NCBI RefSeq assembly: GCF_001570605.1
Contig: NZ_BBXG01000023.1
Coordinates: forward strand, 1 to 64,000
Reading direction: 5' to 3'
Source of the DNA: Herbidospora cretacea
GTDB taxonomy: Bacteria; Actinomycetota; Actinomycetes; Streptosporangiales; Streptosporangiaceae
Length of the DNA: 64,000 nucleotides
The notes under the pieces are model-generated. The model worked only from the letters and a program-made list of their open reading frames with translations. It was not told where the DNA came from and ran no database searches. Of this stretch, positions 36,739 through 46,800 are shown one piece after another; the stretch's first letter is position 1; each line of letters opens with the position of its first letter. The position numbers and the translations under genes are program-made.

Positions 36739-38612
36739 CGGCCCCGATAGTCCTTCGGCGTCGAGGAGCGCGCCGGGCGCCGGTGGTTCATCAGGAAGAC
36801 CACCGCCAAGAGCACCACCAGCAGCGGCGCCACCAGTCCCTGCGCGCTCAGGGCGAGCGGGGCGGACTGGTGCGACATCTGCCGGGCCGCGGCCACCGGG
36901 AGGGTGCTGATCTCCGGAGCCGTTTCGGTGTGATTGGTGAGAGGCGACTCCGCCGCCATCTCCTTGAGCAGGATGACCTTCGGAACGGGCCCCCGATGCA
37001 CGGGCTGCCCTTCGGCGGGAAGCGAACCGTTGCCGGTACAGCCACCCTTGTCCGCCCCGGGACACCCGCCGTTGTCGGACGTCAACCCGGGCCGACCCTC
37101 GGGCCCCGTGTCGGACCCGTCACCGGGCCCCAACTCCGAGCCCCCACCTGACCGGGTGTCGGCCCTGGGCCCGAACTGTGAGCCTCCACCTGACTGGGTG
37201 TCGATCCTGGGCCCGAACTGTGAGCCTCCGCCTGACTGGGTGTCGGTCCTGGGCCCGAATTGTGAGCCTCCACCTGACCGGGTGTCGACCTTGGGCCCGA
37301 TCTCGGATCCGAGGCCGGACCGGGAAGCGAACCCAGGGCCGGTTGTGTGCTCGTATCCGGAGTCGGATCCCGTGTCGGATCCCGGTCGCGGCCCGATGCC
37401 GGTGCTGATGCCCGCGCCGGTGTTGGTCCGGATACCGGGCCCGATGTCGGTGCCCGTTCCGGTACGGGTGCCCGGCTCGTTTCCGGTACCCGCGCCGGTG
37501 TCAGTGCCAGCACCTGTCCCAGTGTCGGTACCTGTTCCGGCGTCGGTACCTGTGCCGGTTCCAGCTCGTGTGCTGGGCTCGGTGCCGGTACCCGCGCCGG
37601 TGTCAATGCCAGTGCCGGTACCTGTTTCGGTGCGGGGACCGAGCTCGGTGCCGGTTCCCGTCCCGGAATGGGAGAAGGGGCCGGTGCCGGTTCCGCTCTC
37701 TGATCCGGTGTCGGACCTGAGCTTGGGGCCGATATCGGGCCTGGCGAAAGGCCCGGGGTCCGAGCCCGTGTCAGCGCCGGTTCCCGGCTTGGCGTCCGAG
37801 CCGGAATCGGATCCGATGCCGGGCTTGGCGTCTGTCCCCATGCCGGGCTTCGTGTCGGTCCCGGGCCGTGTGCCGGTTCCGATCCCGGGCGGTGTGTCTG
37901 GTCCGGTGCCGGGGCGTGTGTCCGTTCCGAGGCCGGGTCGGGTGTCTGAGCCGTGGTCCGGTCGTGGGCCGTGGCCGGTGTCCGGCTTGTCGGTCCCGGG
38001 CCTTGTCTCGGTGTCGGTGCCGTTGGTGGTTCCGGGCTCTGTGTCGTCGCCGGTGTCGGTGCCGGGGCGGTTGTGGGAGCCGCCGCCCTGTCTCGTGTCG
38101 GCTCTGTCGTTCGAGTCCGTGCCGGACGCGGTGGTGGTGGAGGTCCGGTCGAGGATCTCCTCCGGGTAGCCGAACCCGACGACCGTTCCCATGTCGTGGG
38201 ACCGCTCCATCACCTGGTTGCTCGTGTTGCCCTCGATCGAGGTGAACGTGTCGCCGTTCACCTTCGTCACCAGGCCCACGTGGTCGATGCCGTCGACGCT
38301 CCCTCCGCCGCTCCAGTCGAAGAAGACGACCGCCCCCGGTTCCGGTTCGCGGCCCCAGGCCCCCCGTGCCTGGAACCACTGTGCGTGGGCGACCGTGTAG
38401 GAGAACTCTCCGAACCAGTCGCTGTAGCCGAGGTGGTTGGCCCCCCATGAGAGGAACATGTCGCACCAGGGCTGGTCGGAGTAGTCACTGTCCGTCTCGA
38501 CGGCGTTGTACCAGTCCCCGAACTTGGTGTAGCCGCCGGCTTGCTCTTTGTAGCCGATCTCCTGTCTGAGCAACGTGATGAGCTTCTGCATCTCTGGGGT
38601 CATATGGGACAT
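36726..38612 (-). CDS. CHAP-domain protein with long Gly/Thr/Asp repeat and C-terminal anchor
   Basis: The 628-residue protein starts with a CHAP amidase/peptidase domain (about 15-150). Catalytic Cys50 is in [13 protein letters not shown] and His111 in IDHVGLV, with Asn129 in SIEGN. There is no recognisable signal peptide. Residues about 150-540 are low-complexity, dominated by GTDT-, PGTG- and [10 protein letters not shown]-type repeats. A single hydrophobic helix (about 595-615, [16 protein letters not shown]) and a basic tail end the protein. This suggests tail-anchoring at the membrane, or an unannotated export route. CHAP enzymes cut peptidoglycan crosslinks or cap peptides. It lies 114 bp downstream of a Ser/Thr kinase gene in the same direction. 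Confidence 0.82.
   Translation of the reverse strand: MSHMTPEMQKLITLLRQEIGYKEQAGGYTKFGDWYNAVETDSDYSDQPWCDMFLSWGANHLGYSDWFGEFSYTVAHAQWFQARGAWGREPEPGAVVFFDWSGGGSVDGIDHVGLVTKVNGDTFTSIEGNTSNQVMERSHDMGTVVGFGYPEEILDRTSTTTASGTDSNDRADTRQGGGSHNRPGTDTGDDTEPGTTNGTDTETRPGTDKPDTGHGPRPDHGSDTRPGLGTDTRPGTGPDTPPGIGTGTRPGTDTKPGMGTDAKPGIGSDSGSDAKPGTGADTGSDPGPFARPDIGPKLRSDTGSESGTGTGPFSHSGTGTGTELGPRTETGTGTGIDTGAGTGTEPSTRAGTGTGTDAGTGTDTGTGAGTDTGAGTGNEPGTRTGTGTDIGPGIRTNTGAGISTGIGPRPGSDTGSDSGYEHTTGPGFASRSGLGSEIGPKVDTRSGGGSQFGPRTDTQSGGGSQFGPRIDTQSGGGSQFGPRADTRSGGGSELGPGDGSDTGPEGRPGLTSDNGGCPGADKGGCTGNGSLPAEGQPVHRGPVPKVILLKEMAAESPLTNHTETAPEISTLPVAAARQMSHQSAPLALSAQGLVAPLLVVLLAVVFLMNHRRPARSSTPKDYRGRHRR
37138..37305. repeat. 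Four tandem 42-bp repeats within the CHAP gene
   Basis: Four copies of a 42-bp unit encode the 14-residue repeat [14 protein letters not shown] and close variants. The copies are nearly identical at the DNA level, so recent expansion or contraction by slippage is likely. The rest of the 1.2-kb linker is more degenerate. On the plus strand the region reads as PVPV-type dipeptides, which I do not regard as a gene. Confidence 0.85.
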
Positions 38613-38726
38613 CCATTACGCTTCGGGGTAAATCTGCGTGAAATGGATGTTCAAGGACCTTTAAGGCACAGGTCAACTCACTTTACTTAAACATGACCAA
38701 ACTGGACATTGGGATGACGGTGCAGG

Positions 38727-40976
38727 TCAGAGGGCCCGGCCGGGCTCGGAGTCCGTGGGCGCAGGGGTTTCCGACTCCTCCTCGGTCGGGCAGGCGGCGG
38801 CGTCGAGCGTGATGGTCCGGGTGGCCGAATCTCCTCCGGGTGAGGCGCTGACGCTCACCTGGCGGACGTCCCGCGTCCCACACGGAGCGGCCCGGTAGCC
38901 GGTCTGGAAGTCCCGGCTGTACTCCTTCGAGCCGCTCAGGTCGGCCGTCGAGGTCGTCACGATGGGGTTGGTCTCCCGCTCGCCCGACCGGATCGTCCGG
39001 GTGAACGTCACGGTCAGCGTCACCGCCGCGGTGGTGCCCGAGGTCACCCTGACGCTGGCCACGGTGCCGTTCCACCCCTCCAGGCTGACCTTCGGGGGCG
39101 CGCACTCGGGCCCGGTGACCCGCCGCTCGGCCGACACGGGGCCGTTGGCCGCCTTGGGTTCCGTCGTGATCTGGACCGAGTAGGTCATCGTCTGGCCGCA
39201 CGGCGGCTCGCCCAGGTCGGTGCGGGCGGTGAAGGAGTATTCGCGGTGGCCGGAGAGCGACGTGCTGGCCGATTTGGTGAGCTTGCCGTCGCGGCCGAAC
39301 CTGGCCAGCACCTTGACCGGGCCGGTGCCGCTCGCCTTCAGCCGCACGCCGGCCGCCTTGCCGTCCCAGCCGGAGATCGTGACCTCCTCGACCGCCGGGG
39401 GCGGGCACGGGCCGCCCTTGACCGAGACGGTCTTCGCCGCCGCCTTGCCCGCCGACGGTGAGGTCTCGACGGTGATGCGCCGGTAGGAGGTCGTACCGCA
39501 GGCGGGTGGGGTGAAGGCCTGCTGCACGACGGGGGCGTAGGCGGTCGCGCCCGCGAGCGGGACCACCTGCGGCGGCAGCGTGGTGAGCGACGACTCGTCG
39601 GCGCCCTCGGCGAAGCGGACCGTCATGGTCACCTGCGCCGGGGTGTTGGTCACGATCCGGACCGTGGCCGACTGCCCGTCGAACGCGTGGATGCCCAGGC
39701 TGGAGACCTTGAGCGGCGGCGGGGGCGCGGTCGCCGTGGCGGTCGCCGTCGCGGTCACCGTGGGCGTGACGGCGCCAGGCGGCTGGACGGTCGACGGCTG
39801 CTCGGTGGTGGCCTCCTCCGACGGCCCCTCCGTCGTCGCCTCCTCCTCGGAGGTGGCGGGCGCGGTGGACTCCTCCGTCGGCAGGACCGGCGGCGCCGGC
39901 TCCGTGGGGGTCGGGGTCTGGGTGGGCGGGCGTAACGTGGTGCCGCCCGCGACCGGGGTCTGGCCGTTGGCCGCCACCACGATCGCGATCACGGCCGCCG
40001 CGACCAGCGACCCGGCGATGGCGAACCTCGGCGCGAACCGGGTAAGCCGCTGGCTCAGGATCGTGCGCGCCAGCGACGTGTTCACCTGGGGCGTCGGCGT
40101 CGACTTGGCCAGCGGGAACATCAGCGCCATCAGCGTGGCGAGCTCGGCCAGGTGCCGCCGGCCGCGCTCCTCCCAGTCGCGCCCGTAGGCGGCCAGCGCC
40201 GCGAGCTCCAGATCGGCGACGAACTGGTCGGCGGTCGGAGGCCGGGCCATCGGGTCCTTGGCCATGCCGCGCCCGACCAGCGCCCGGACCGACGCCGGGA
40301 CCTCCATCGTCGGGATCGGCGCCCCCTGGTGGGCCCGCCGCAGCAGCCCCGCGTCGAGCGAGGCGAAGGGCCGGTGGCCGGTCAGGCACTCGAAGAACAC
40401 GCAGGTCGCGGCGTAGACGTCGGTCGCCGGGCTGGCCGGGTTCCCGGCCCACTGCTCCGGAGCCATGTACGACGGCGTCCCCGTCGCCTGCCCCGCCTCG
40501 CCGACGTGGCTGGCGATGCCGAAGTCGGCCAGCTTGCTGGCGCCGTCGGCCTGGACGAGCACGTTCTCCGGCTTGTAGTCGCGGTGCACCACGCCGTGGG
40601 CGTGCGCCGCGGAGAGACCGAGGAGCGACCCCTTCAGCACGACCAGCGCCGCCTCGGGCGAGGTGTTGCCGTGCTCGGCCAGGATGGCGCGCAGCGACAC
40701 GCCGTCGACCAGCTCCATCACGATGGCGGCGTCGCCGTGGGGGGACTGCACGTATTCGTACAGCCGCACCACGTTGGCGTTCTCCAGCTCGACCATGAGC
40801 CGGGCCTCGCGCTGGAAGCTGGCCAGGAAGCCGGGGTCGCGTCGCAGCGTCTCGCTCAGATACTTGATCGCGACGTAGGCTCCTGTGGTCTCATACGTCG
40901 CCAGCACGACCCGGCCGCCGCCCCCGGCACCGAGTTCGCGTACCTCCCGGTAGCCCGGAACCGTCCACGTGCTCAA
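38727..40976 (-). CDS. Receptor-type Ser/Thr protein kinase with triple repeat ectodomain
   Basis: The 749-residue protein has an N-terminal kinase domain (about 5-265): glycine loop LGAGGGGRV, ATP Lys in AIKYL, catalytic HRDYKPENVL, DFG, and the APEQW activation segment. A single transmembrane helix (about 320-340, FAIAGSLVAAAVIAIVVAA) leads to a Thr/Pro/Glu-rich stalk and an ectodomain with three ~95-residue repeats, each containing a G-[IWF]-[DN]-G motif and a Cys pair. This is not a PASTA ectodomain. A TTG at 40976 is chosen because AAGGAGG lies at ideal distance upstream; ATG-initiated frames have no such signal. The CHAP gene follows. Confidence 0.9.
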   Translation of the reverse strand: MSTWTVPGYREVRELGAGGGGRVVLATYETTGAYVAIKYLSETLRRDPGFLASFQREARLMVELENANVVRLYEYVQSPHGDAAIVMELVDGVSLRAILAEHGNTSPEAALVVLKGSLLGLSAAHAHGVVHRDYKPENVLVQADGASKLADFGIASHVGEAGQATGTPSYMAPEQWAGNPASPATDVYAATCVFFECLTGHRPFASLDAGLLRRAHQGAPIPTMEVPASVRALVGRGMAKDPMARPPTADQFVADLELAALAAYGRDWEERGRRHLAELATLMALMFPLAKSTPTPQVNTSLARTILSQRLTRFAPRFAIAGSLVAAAVIAIVVAANGQTPVAGGTTLRPPTQTPTPTEPAPPVLPTEESTAPATSEEEATTEGPSEEATTEQPSTVQPPGAVTPTVTATATATATAPPPPLKVSSLGIHAFDGQSATVRIVTNTPAQVTMTVRFAEGADESSLTTLPPQVVPLAGATAYAPVVQQAFTPPACGTTSYRRITVETSPSAGKAAAKTVSVKGGPCPPPAVEEVTISGWDGKAAGVRLKASGTGPVKVLARFGRDGKLTKSASTSLSGHREYSFTARTDLGEPPCGQTMTYSVQITTEPKAANGPVSAERRVTGPECAPPKVSLEGWNGTVASVRVTSGTTAAVTLTVTFTRTIRSGERETNPIVTTSTADLSGSKEYSRDFQTGYRAAPCGTRDVRQVSVSASPGGDSATRTITLDAAACPTEEESETPAPTDSEPGRAL

Positions 40977-41335
40977 CTGCGAAGCCCCCTCCTTCGGGCA
41001 CCCGGCGCGAAATGTCACCTAACGCCGCGTACTCATACGAAGGTCTCACCGCATCGTCAGCTTGTCACCGGACTAGAAATGTCACCTTGTCGCTGCAAAC
41101 CCGTTGGGCATAAGGCGTAACCGAGCGTCGCCACAGCTCTGACCTGGGACGTTGGCGGAAACTTGACGAACACGGCTCCAGCATGGATGTCCGTTGGTGA
41201 TACTGGATGTCAGAGGTGACCGGTATGCCCGGTCCGCGTCATGGACGCGCGTAAATAGCGAAAAAGTTCGTCCGGATATCCCCTTGTCGAGGGCCGTATC
41301 GCGTGTCCAGAATCTAATTTTGGGGGTGGGACACC
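40977..41335. other. Divergent intergenic region between kinase and response regulator
   Basis: These 359 bases hold no supported gene. The 12-bp sequence GAAATGTCACCT occurs twice, at 41009-41020 and 41076-41087, 67 bp apart and in the same orientation. It may be a regulator site for the kinase promoter. The right side is AT-richer and includes TCTAATTTT before a GGGGGTGGGA ribosome site for the response regulator. Confidence 0.45.
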
Positions 41336-41974
41336 ATGATCAGAGTCGCAGTCGCCGATGATCACCCGCATGCACAGGCCGGGATCCGCCGTCTGCTGGC
41401 CCGGATGCCCGAGGTGGGGTCGGTCGTCGCCGCCCCCTCCGCCGAGGCGCTGGCCCGCACCGGCGCCGAGGTCGACGTCCTCCTGCTGGCTCTCTACCGC
41501 GTCGACCGCGAGCCGGCCCTCGCCGAGATCGAGGACTGGACGTCCCGCGCCCGCGTGCTCGTCTTCTCCCACTCCCTCGGCATGACCGGCGACCCCGCCG
41601 ACGTCGTCGCCGCCCTCCAGACCGGCGCCTCCGGCTACCTCCTCAAGAACACCCAGCCCGACGAGTTCCGCGACGCGGTCCTCCACGTCGCGGCCGGCGG
41701 ATTCGTCCTGGGCCAGGGCCTGGCCACGGTGCTGCGCGGCCAGTTCGCCCTGGCCACCTCGCTCCTGTGCCTGCGCCCCGCGCTGTCCCCGCGCGAGGCG
41801 GAGGTCCTGCGCCTCATCTCCAAGGGCTGCACGCCCGCCGAGGCCGCCAAGTCCATGAACATCGAGGAGATGTCCGTCGACCTGCTGGTGACCCGCATCC
41901 AGGTCAAACTCGGATTCGGCCACCCGAGGGACCTGCGGCGCGTCACGGAAGACTTGGGGCTCCAGAAGCTCTGA
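41336..41974 (+). CDS. NarL/FixJ-type response regulator lacking phosphoacceptor Asp
   Basis: The 212-residue protein has a receiver domain (about 1-115) with the acidic pair in VAVADDHPH and SGYLLK near the end, and a LuxR-type HTH (about 145-205, LSPREAEVLRLISKGCTPAEAAKSM). The residue where the phosphoacceptor Asp should be, five after Asp47, is Ala52 (VDVLLLALYR). It is therefore likely phosphorylation-independent or controlled by another signal. No histidine kinase is adjacent; a Ser/Thr kinase gene is divergent. ATG 41336 has GGGGGTGGGA upstream. The small gene at 42015 follows in the same direction. Confidence 0.88.
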   Translation: MIRVAVADDHPHAQAGIRRLLARMPEVGSVVAAPSAEALARTGAEVDVLLLALYRVDREPALAEIEDWTSRARVLVFSHSLGMTGDPADVVAALQTGASGYLLKNTQPDEFRDAVLHVAAGGFVLGQGLATVLRGQFALATSLLCLRPALSPREAEVLRLISKGCTPAEAAKSMNIEEMSVDLLVTRIQVKLGFGHPRDLRRVTEDLGLQKL

Positions 41975-42014
41975 GGGTTGCAAGTGGCCTGGCGCAGGAA
42001 GACGCTGGGACACA

Positions 42015-42416
42015 GTGAATTCGAACGATTACGAGGAGCAGGTCCGCCTGCACCTCGCGGCAATCGCACGTGGAGCGGCTGGCACCGAGGTGGTCGACGC
42101 CTTGCTGGCGCACGCCCGGGTGTCCCGTTCACCGGCCTCGGTGGACGGAGCCGTCCGAGCGGCCCGCACCCTCTGCGAACGCGACGCTCTCGAACACGGC
42201 ACGACCCTGGTCCGAGCCCTTCGTTCAGGCGCCGACACACTCATCCGCCGCCCCGCTTCCGCCTTGCCCCTGGCCGAGGAAGCGGTGTCCCTGGCACGCG
42301 ACCTGGGCGGCCCCCCTCTGATCGTGTCGTTGGCGACCCTGTCCCGGGTGCTCCGGGCAGCCGGGCGCGGGGCCGAAGCAGATGCGGCGGAGGCAGAGGC
42401 GGAGTCGCTATCGTGA
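42015..42416 (+). CDS. Small helical protein of unknown function (133 aa)
   Basis: The protein is almost entirely helical, with repeated A/L/E-rich segments such as LAAIARGAAGTEVVDALLAHARV and LIVSLATLSRVLRAAGRGAEAD, like a single TPR-like pair. GTG 42015 gives MNSNDYEEQVRLHLAAI. It follows the response regulator by 40 bp and precedes the S33 peptidase gene by 4 bp, so it could be co-transcribed with either. It belongs to no family I recognise. No membrane segment or cysteine cluster is present (one Cys). Confidence 0.55.
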   Translation: MNSNDYEEQVRLHLAAIARGAAGTEVVDALLAHARVSRSPASVDGAVRAARTLCERDALEHGTTLVRALRSGADTLIRRPASALPLAEEAVSLARDLGGPPLIVSLATLSRVLRAAGRGAEADAAEAEAESLS

Positions 42417-42420
42417 CGCG

Positions 42421-43644
42421 GTGACCCATTCCTTGCCCGGTGTCTCTTTGACCGACCACGTGTTCACCGTGCCGCTGGACCACTCCGACCCCTCCCGCGG
42501 GCTGATCGAGGTGTTCGCGCGGGAGGCCCGCGACCCGCGGCGGGCGGGGGAGGACCTGCCCTGGCTGGTGTACCTGCAGGGCGGTCCCGGCGGGAAGTCA
42601 CCCCGGCCGACGGCCGGTGACGGCTGGCTCGGGTACGCACTGCGCACCCACCGCGTCCTGCTGCTCGACCAGCGGGGAACGGGCCGCAGCAGCCCCGTGA
42701 CCGCGAAGTCCCTGCCCCACCCCGACGGGCCCGAGCTCGCCGCCTACCTGAGGCACTTCCGCGCCGACGCGATCGTGGCCGACGCCGAGCACATCCGGCG
42801 CGCGCTGGGCGTCGAGCGCTGGTCGACCCTGGGCCAGTCCTACGGCGGCTTCGTGACCCTGACCTACCTGTCCAACGCACCCGAGTCGCTGTCGGCCTGC
42901 TACGTGACGGGCGGGCTGGCGGGCCTCCACGCCGACGCCGACGAGGTCTACCGGCGGACCTACCGTCGTGTGGAGGACAAACTCCGCCGCTACTTCCACC
43001 GCTACCCGGACGACCGCGCCCGCCTCGAAGGCCTGCTCGCCTACCTGGACCAGAACGACATCCGCCTCCCCGACGGCGACCGCCTGACCCCTCATCGGTT
43101 CAAGATGCTCGGTATGGAACTGGGCACCGGCTCCGGGGCGGAGTCCCTCCACTGGCTGCTGACGGAGGCGTGGATCGGGGGCGAACTGTCGGATGAGTTC
43201 CTCCACCAGGTGATGGCCGAGACGTCGTTCGCCGGGAATCCCCTGTACGCGGTCCTGCACGAGCCCATCTACTCGCAGGGCGCACCGTCGAACTGGGCCG
43301 CCGCCCGCCTGGCCCCGGACCTCCCTCTGACCGGAGAGATGATCTATCCGTGGATGTTCGAGGAGATCCGGGCGCTGCGGCCGTTCAGGGAGACGGCGGA
43401 GTGCCTGGCCCGGATGAACTGGCCCGCGCTGTACGACCCCGCCCGGCTCGCGGTGAACGAGGTGCCGGTCGGGGCGGTCGTCTACTACGACGACATGTAC
43501 GTGGACGAGGGGCTGTCGGCGCGGACGGCGCGCGAGGTGGCCAACGTGACGACGTGGGTCACGAACGAGTGGGAACACGACGGGTTGCGGGTGTCGGGGG
43601 AGACGGTCATCCGGAGGGTGATGGGGCTGATCCAGGCCAGATGA
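42421..43644 (+). CDS. Proline iminopeptidase-like alpha/beta hydrolase (S33)
   Basis: The 407-residue cytoplasmic protein matches the prolyl iminopeptidase group. The oxyanion segment is YLQGGPGGKS, the catalytic Ser is in LGQSYGGFV, the acid is likely in VVYYDDMYVD and the His in NEWEHDGLR. It probably removes N-terminal proline or other residues from small peptides. No signal peptide is present. GTG 42421 is preferred because the upstream in-frame region is Arg-rich and overlaps the previous gene. The 3' end overlaps the NACHT gene by 38 bp. Confidence 0.9.
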   Translation: MTHSLPGVSLTDHVFTVPLDHSDPSRGLIEVFAREARDPRRAGEDLPWLVYLQGGPGGKSPRPTAGDGWLGYALRTHRVLLLDQRGTGRSSPVTAKSLPHPDGPELAAYLRHFRADAIVADAEHIRRALGVERWSTLGQSYGGFVTLTYLSNAPESLSACYVTGGLAGLHADADEVYRRTYRRVEDKLRRYFHRYPDDRARLEGLLAYLDQNDIRLPDGDRLTPHRFKMLGMELGTGSGAESLHWLLTEAWIGGELSDEFLHQVMAETSFAGNPLYAVLHEPIYSQGAPSNWAAARLAPDLPLTGEMIYPWMFEEIRALRPFRETAECLARMNWPALYDPARLAVNEVPVGAVVYYDDMYVDEGLSARTAREVANVTTWVTNEWEHDGLRVSGETVIRRVMGLIQAR

Positions 43645-46600
43645 GCCGATAGCGACCGCCTTCGGCGCGGATGATGCGCCGTGCCCGGTAGAACAGGTGG
43701 GGGTCCGATCGGGCGATGTCCTCGAAGTCCTCCGGCGTCATCCGCCGCACGACGTCGAAGGCGGTCGCCGGGATCTCCGAAGGGTCGATCTCCAGTTCCA
43801 TCAGGGTGATGGCCGCCATCAGGAACACCCCGTTGCCACGGTCCTCGACCCCGCGGAGAACGTCGTCGACCAGCCCCAAGTAGTTACGATCTCGCGCCAC
43901 CACGTAGAAGACGGAACGGAGTAGTTCGCGGGGTCGACGCGATCGGACCGCGAGGAGCCGGCAGATCTCCGCCAGGAGGTGAAGGGGCAGTTCGTTCCGG
44001 TGGCCGTGGAGAAGTTCGGTGAGGCGCCGTTCGTGCCAGGCGTCGATAGTCGCGGCGGCTCGCGCCAGCCGCTCGGGATCGATGCGATCGGACAACCATG
44101 AGCTCAGCAGGTCGTCGAGCTCTGACCGGGCCCTCTCACCTGGGCCGCGGGTGAATTCGGAAGCGAGATGGAACCGGTGCCGGAACACGGGATCGGTCAC
44201 CGCGCTGGCCATCGCCCGGCTGAAGCCGACGTCGAGCGACGTCTGAGGCGGGGCCGCCCACCACTTCGCGATCTCGACGTCCGGGAGCACGCCGTGCTCC
44301 CACCCCAGCAGGTCGCCTGACCCTTCCGAAGCGGACGCGTGCTCCGAATTCTGACGCATGACGAAGACCTCGCGCGTCTCGCCCTCCCAGGTCCGGGCGA
44401 TCGACAGGTACTCATTGATCGCGGGCCATTCCTCTCCCGTCGTCCCCGCCCGCCACAGGTCGACGAGGGTCTGCCACAGCCGCACCGGGGACTCGGCGCC
44501 GCCGAACAACTCGCGTGCGGAGGTCCGGCCGGTCAGGGTGACGACGAGGAGCACCAAGTTGGCCGTTCGGCTGGCCACGCTCTGCATCGCGGAGACGGGG
44601 GCGGGCCGGTAGGTCCCCTCACCGGCGGTCGCGCCGAAATAGGCGGCTTGAAACAGACGCACTAAGGCGGGCCGGGTATGCGGGTCGTCGTCTTTCATCT
44701 CGACGAGGAATCGCAGGATAGGTGCCCGGATGGCGAGGACCGCGAATGACAGCAACTCGGCCAGGTTCGTAGTGGACTTGGGCTGGAACGGTCGGCGGCG
44801 GGTCTGATGGTCGGCTTCTTCGCGGAGCAGATCCCGGATCAACCGGGCGACGAGATATTCGCCGAAGGTGGCGTGCAGGAACTCGTAGGTGCTGATCTCC
44901 TCGGAATCCTGCCGCGCCTCGGCCTTGTGAATGAAGAAGAACCTGCCGAACAGGGTCTGCGCTGCGGTCAGTGGACGCTGGAAACCACGGGACGCCACAG
45001 TCGTCGCGGGCATCAGCGCGGTGAGATCGCGGTTCAGTTCGTCGTGGGTGACCCACTGCTGACCACGGTTGAACATGGCGAAGGCCGCCACCGACAGACG
45101 CAGTAGCTCGAATTCGACGGCTTCGTCGAGGGCGGCATCGGTGAGACCAGCCTCGTGTTTGCGAATCTCGCGTAAGGCGAATCTGCACAGCAACCGTTCG
45201 TACAACTCCGAGGCGAGCAGGCGGCCCGAGAGGCTCGCGCCGTCGGCGTCGTAGAGGGCGAGCATCAGCATCAGCAGCGGTTGCCTGGCGAGATCGGGGT
45301 AGCGGAGAACGTTTTCCAGAGAGAGGCCGGCTCCGGTGCTGCGGTTCCATGTGGTGACCCAGGCGGCGACCTGCTCGTCGGAGAACGGCTCAAGCCTGAG
45401 CGCCACCGACCCCGGAGGGACCCGGCTGCGGTCGGCGACGGCGGTCCGGGTGGTGACGATCACCACGACCGGGTTTCCGGCCGATTCCTCGCGCTGCTGG
45501 AACTCCACTACCTGCTCCAGGTAGTCGGCCCGGTTGACACCGGTCGCCTGCAGCAGTTCGTCGAGGCCGTCGAGAAGGATCACCGGCAGCGCGCCGTTCG
45601 TCGACCGGGACAGGTCGGGCCACGAGATCGTTTCTCCCGTCGTCGCATGGACGCCTGCCTGGATCTGCACCTGGATGCCCGCATGGCGGGCACCTGCCGT
45701 AACGGCACGCGGATCGGCAGGAAGTCACCCTGGGGCAGCCGGGCGGCGAGCATCTTGGTCAGCACCGACTTGCCCGCGCCGGGCTGGCCGAGGATGAGCA
45801 TCGGCGCCTGGCGAGCCTCTGGGGAGGTCAGGTGAGCGGCGAGCACCTGCCCCAGGTCGCCGCGGCTCGTCTGCGCTTCCCACGAGGACTCCGAGCTCAG
45901 GTCGTGGTGGGTCGGGTCGGTCATCTGCCGGAAGAGCGGGACCACATATCCCTCGCCGAGGCTCGGCATCCGCAGGTCGCCGACCTGGTCTTCGCTCTGG
46001 CTGATCGGTCTGGTCAACGCGGCCGCGTTGAGCGCGTGGAGACGCGCCATCTGAGCCGAGGGAATCCGCCCGGCCGTCACCTCCATCAGCATCTTCTCCA
46101 GTCCGACGAGTCCGGCCTGGGTCGACTCATGGGCCCGCATCTGCGCCCAGAATGCGAACTCGGGGAACTCGGATGCCAGCCGGTGATAGAGGTCCTGGTA
46201 GCGGCGGACCGCGGCCTCGTGAAGCTGACCGTGCAGGGCGGTCGTCACCGCCTCCCACTGCTCGGAGTAGAGCACTTTGGCCAGGGGAAGCGCGTGAACG
46301 AGCCCGCTCAGGTTCGAGGCGGCGATCTGGTAGTTCAGTCGGAGCTCGTGCAGGTCGAGCGAGGTGGGTGTCATCGGTCTCCGCGTCAGCAGACATGTCC
46401 GCAGACCGGTGACCTCGTTCAGGAAACGCCTCAGATCAGGTCCCTGGATCCGCATGTCCTCCACGCGGAACGGCAGCTCGACATCGTCCAGCGCCTCGAA
46501 GAACGCCGTCGTCATGATGACCTCATGGGCCGCGACCAGCAGCTCGGTCCGGGTCGCCCGAGGAGCCACGACGACCTTTTCGCGCAGACTCCCGACAGCC

Positions 46601-46764
46601 TGGTGAAGCAGCCGGATGGCTTCGTTCTTGGCGTCGATCAAGCTCCAGGTGATCGGGCCGCCGAACAGCAGTCCCCATCCGAGAGCCGTGTCGAGGGCCC
46701 TGATCGTGCGGGATTCGCCGCTCAGCAGGTCCACGGCGTCGGTGTAGCTGACTGGCTTGGCCAT
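43607..46764 (-). pseudogene. Frameshifted NACHT-family NTPase
   Basis: This is one actinomycete-type NACHT NTPase split over two frames. The first part (46764 to about 45685) carries a helical N-terminal domain (IRALDTALGWGLLFGGPI) and the Walker A motif LILGQPGAGKSVL. The second part (from about 45685 to 43607) carries Walker B VILLDGLDELL, TTRTAVADRSRVPPG, and the conserved EFLHATFGEYLVARL. The frame changes by one base near 45683-45690, in a CCCGCC run. Joining the two restores PVP-A-HAGIQVQIQ, so the protein is otherwise complete (about 1,050 residues). Similar proteins are linked to phage or stress defence. It is either decayed, phase-variable or an assembly error. Confidence 0.8.
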
Positions 46765-46800
46765 TCCCTGATCCTAGGGACCTGTGATTCGGTGGCGTCC

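Noticed and set aside
37138-37305. Tandem repeats considered as CRISPR
   Set aside because: Units are directly adjacent with no unique spacers and lie in a coding frame; no cas genes are nearby.
36934-38169. Plus-strand frame of PVPV dipeptides antisense to the CHAP linker
   Set aside because: The pattern is produced by the Gly/Thr repeats of the other strand; no start signal or domain supports it.
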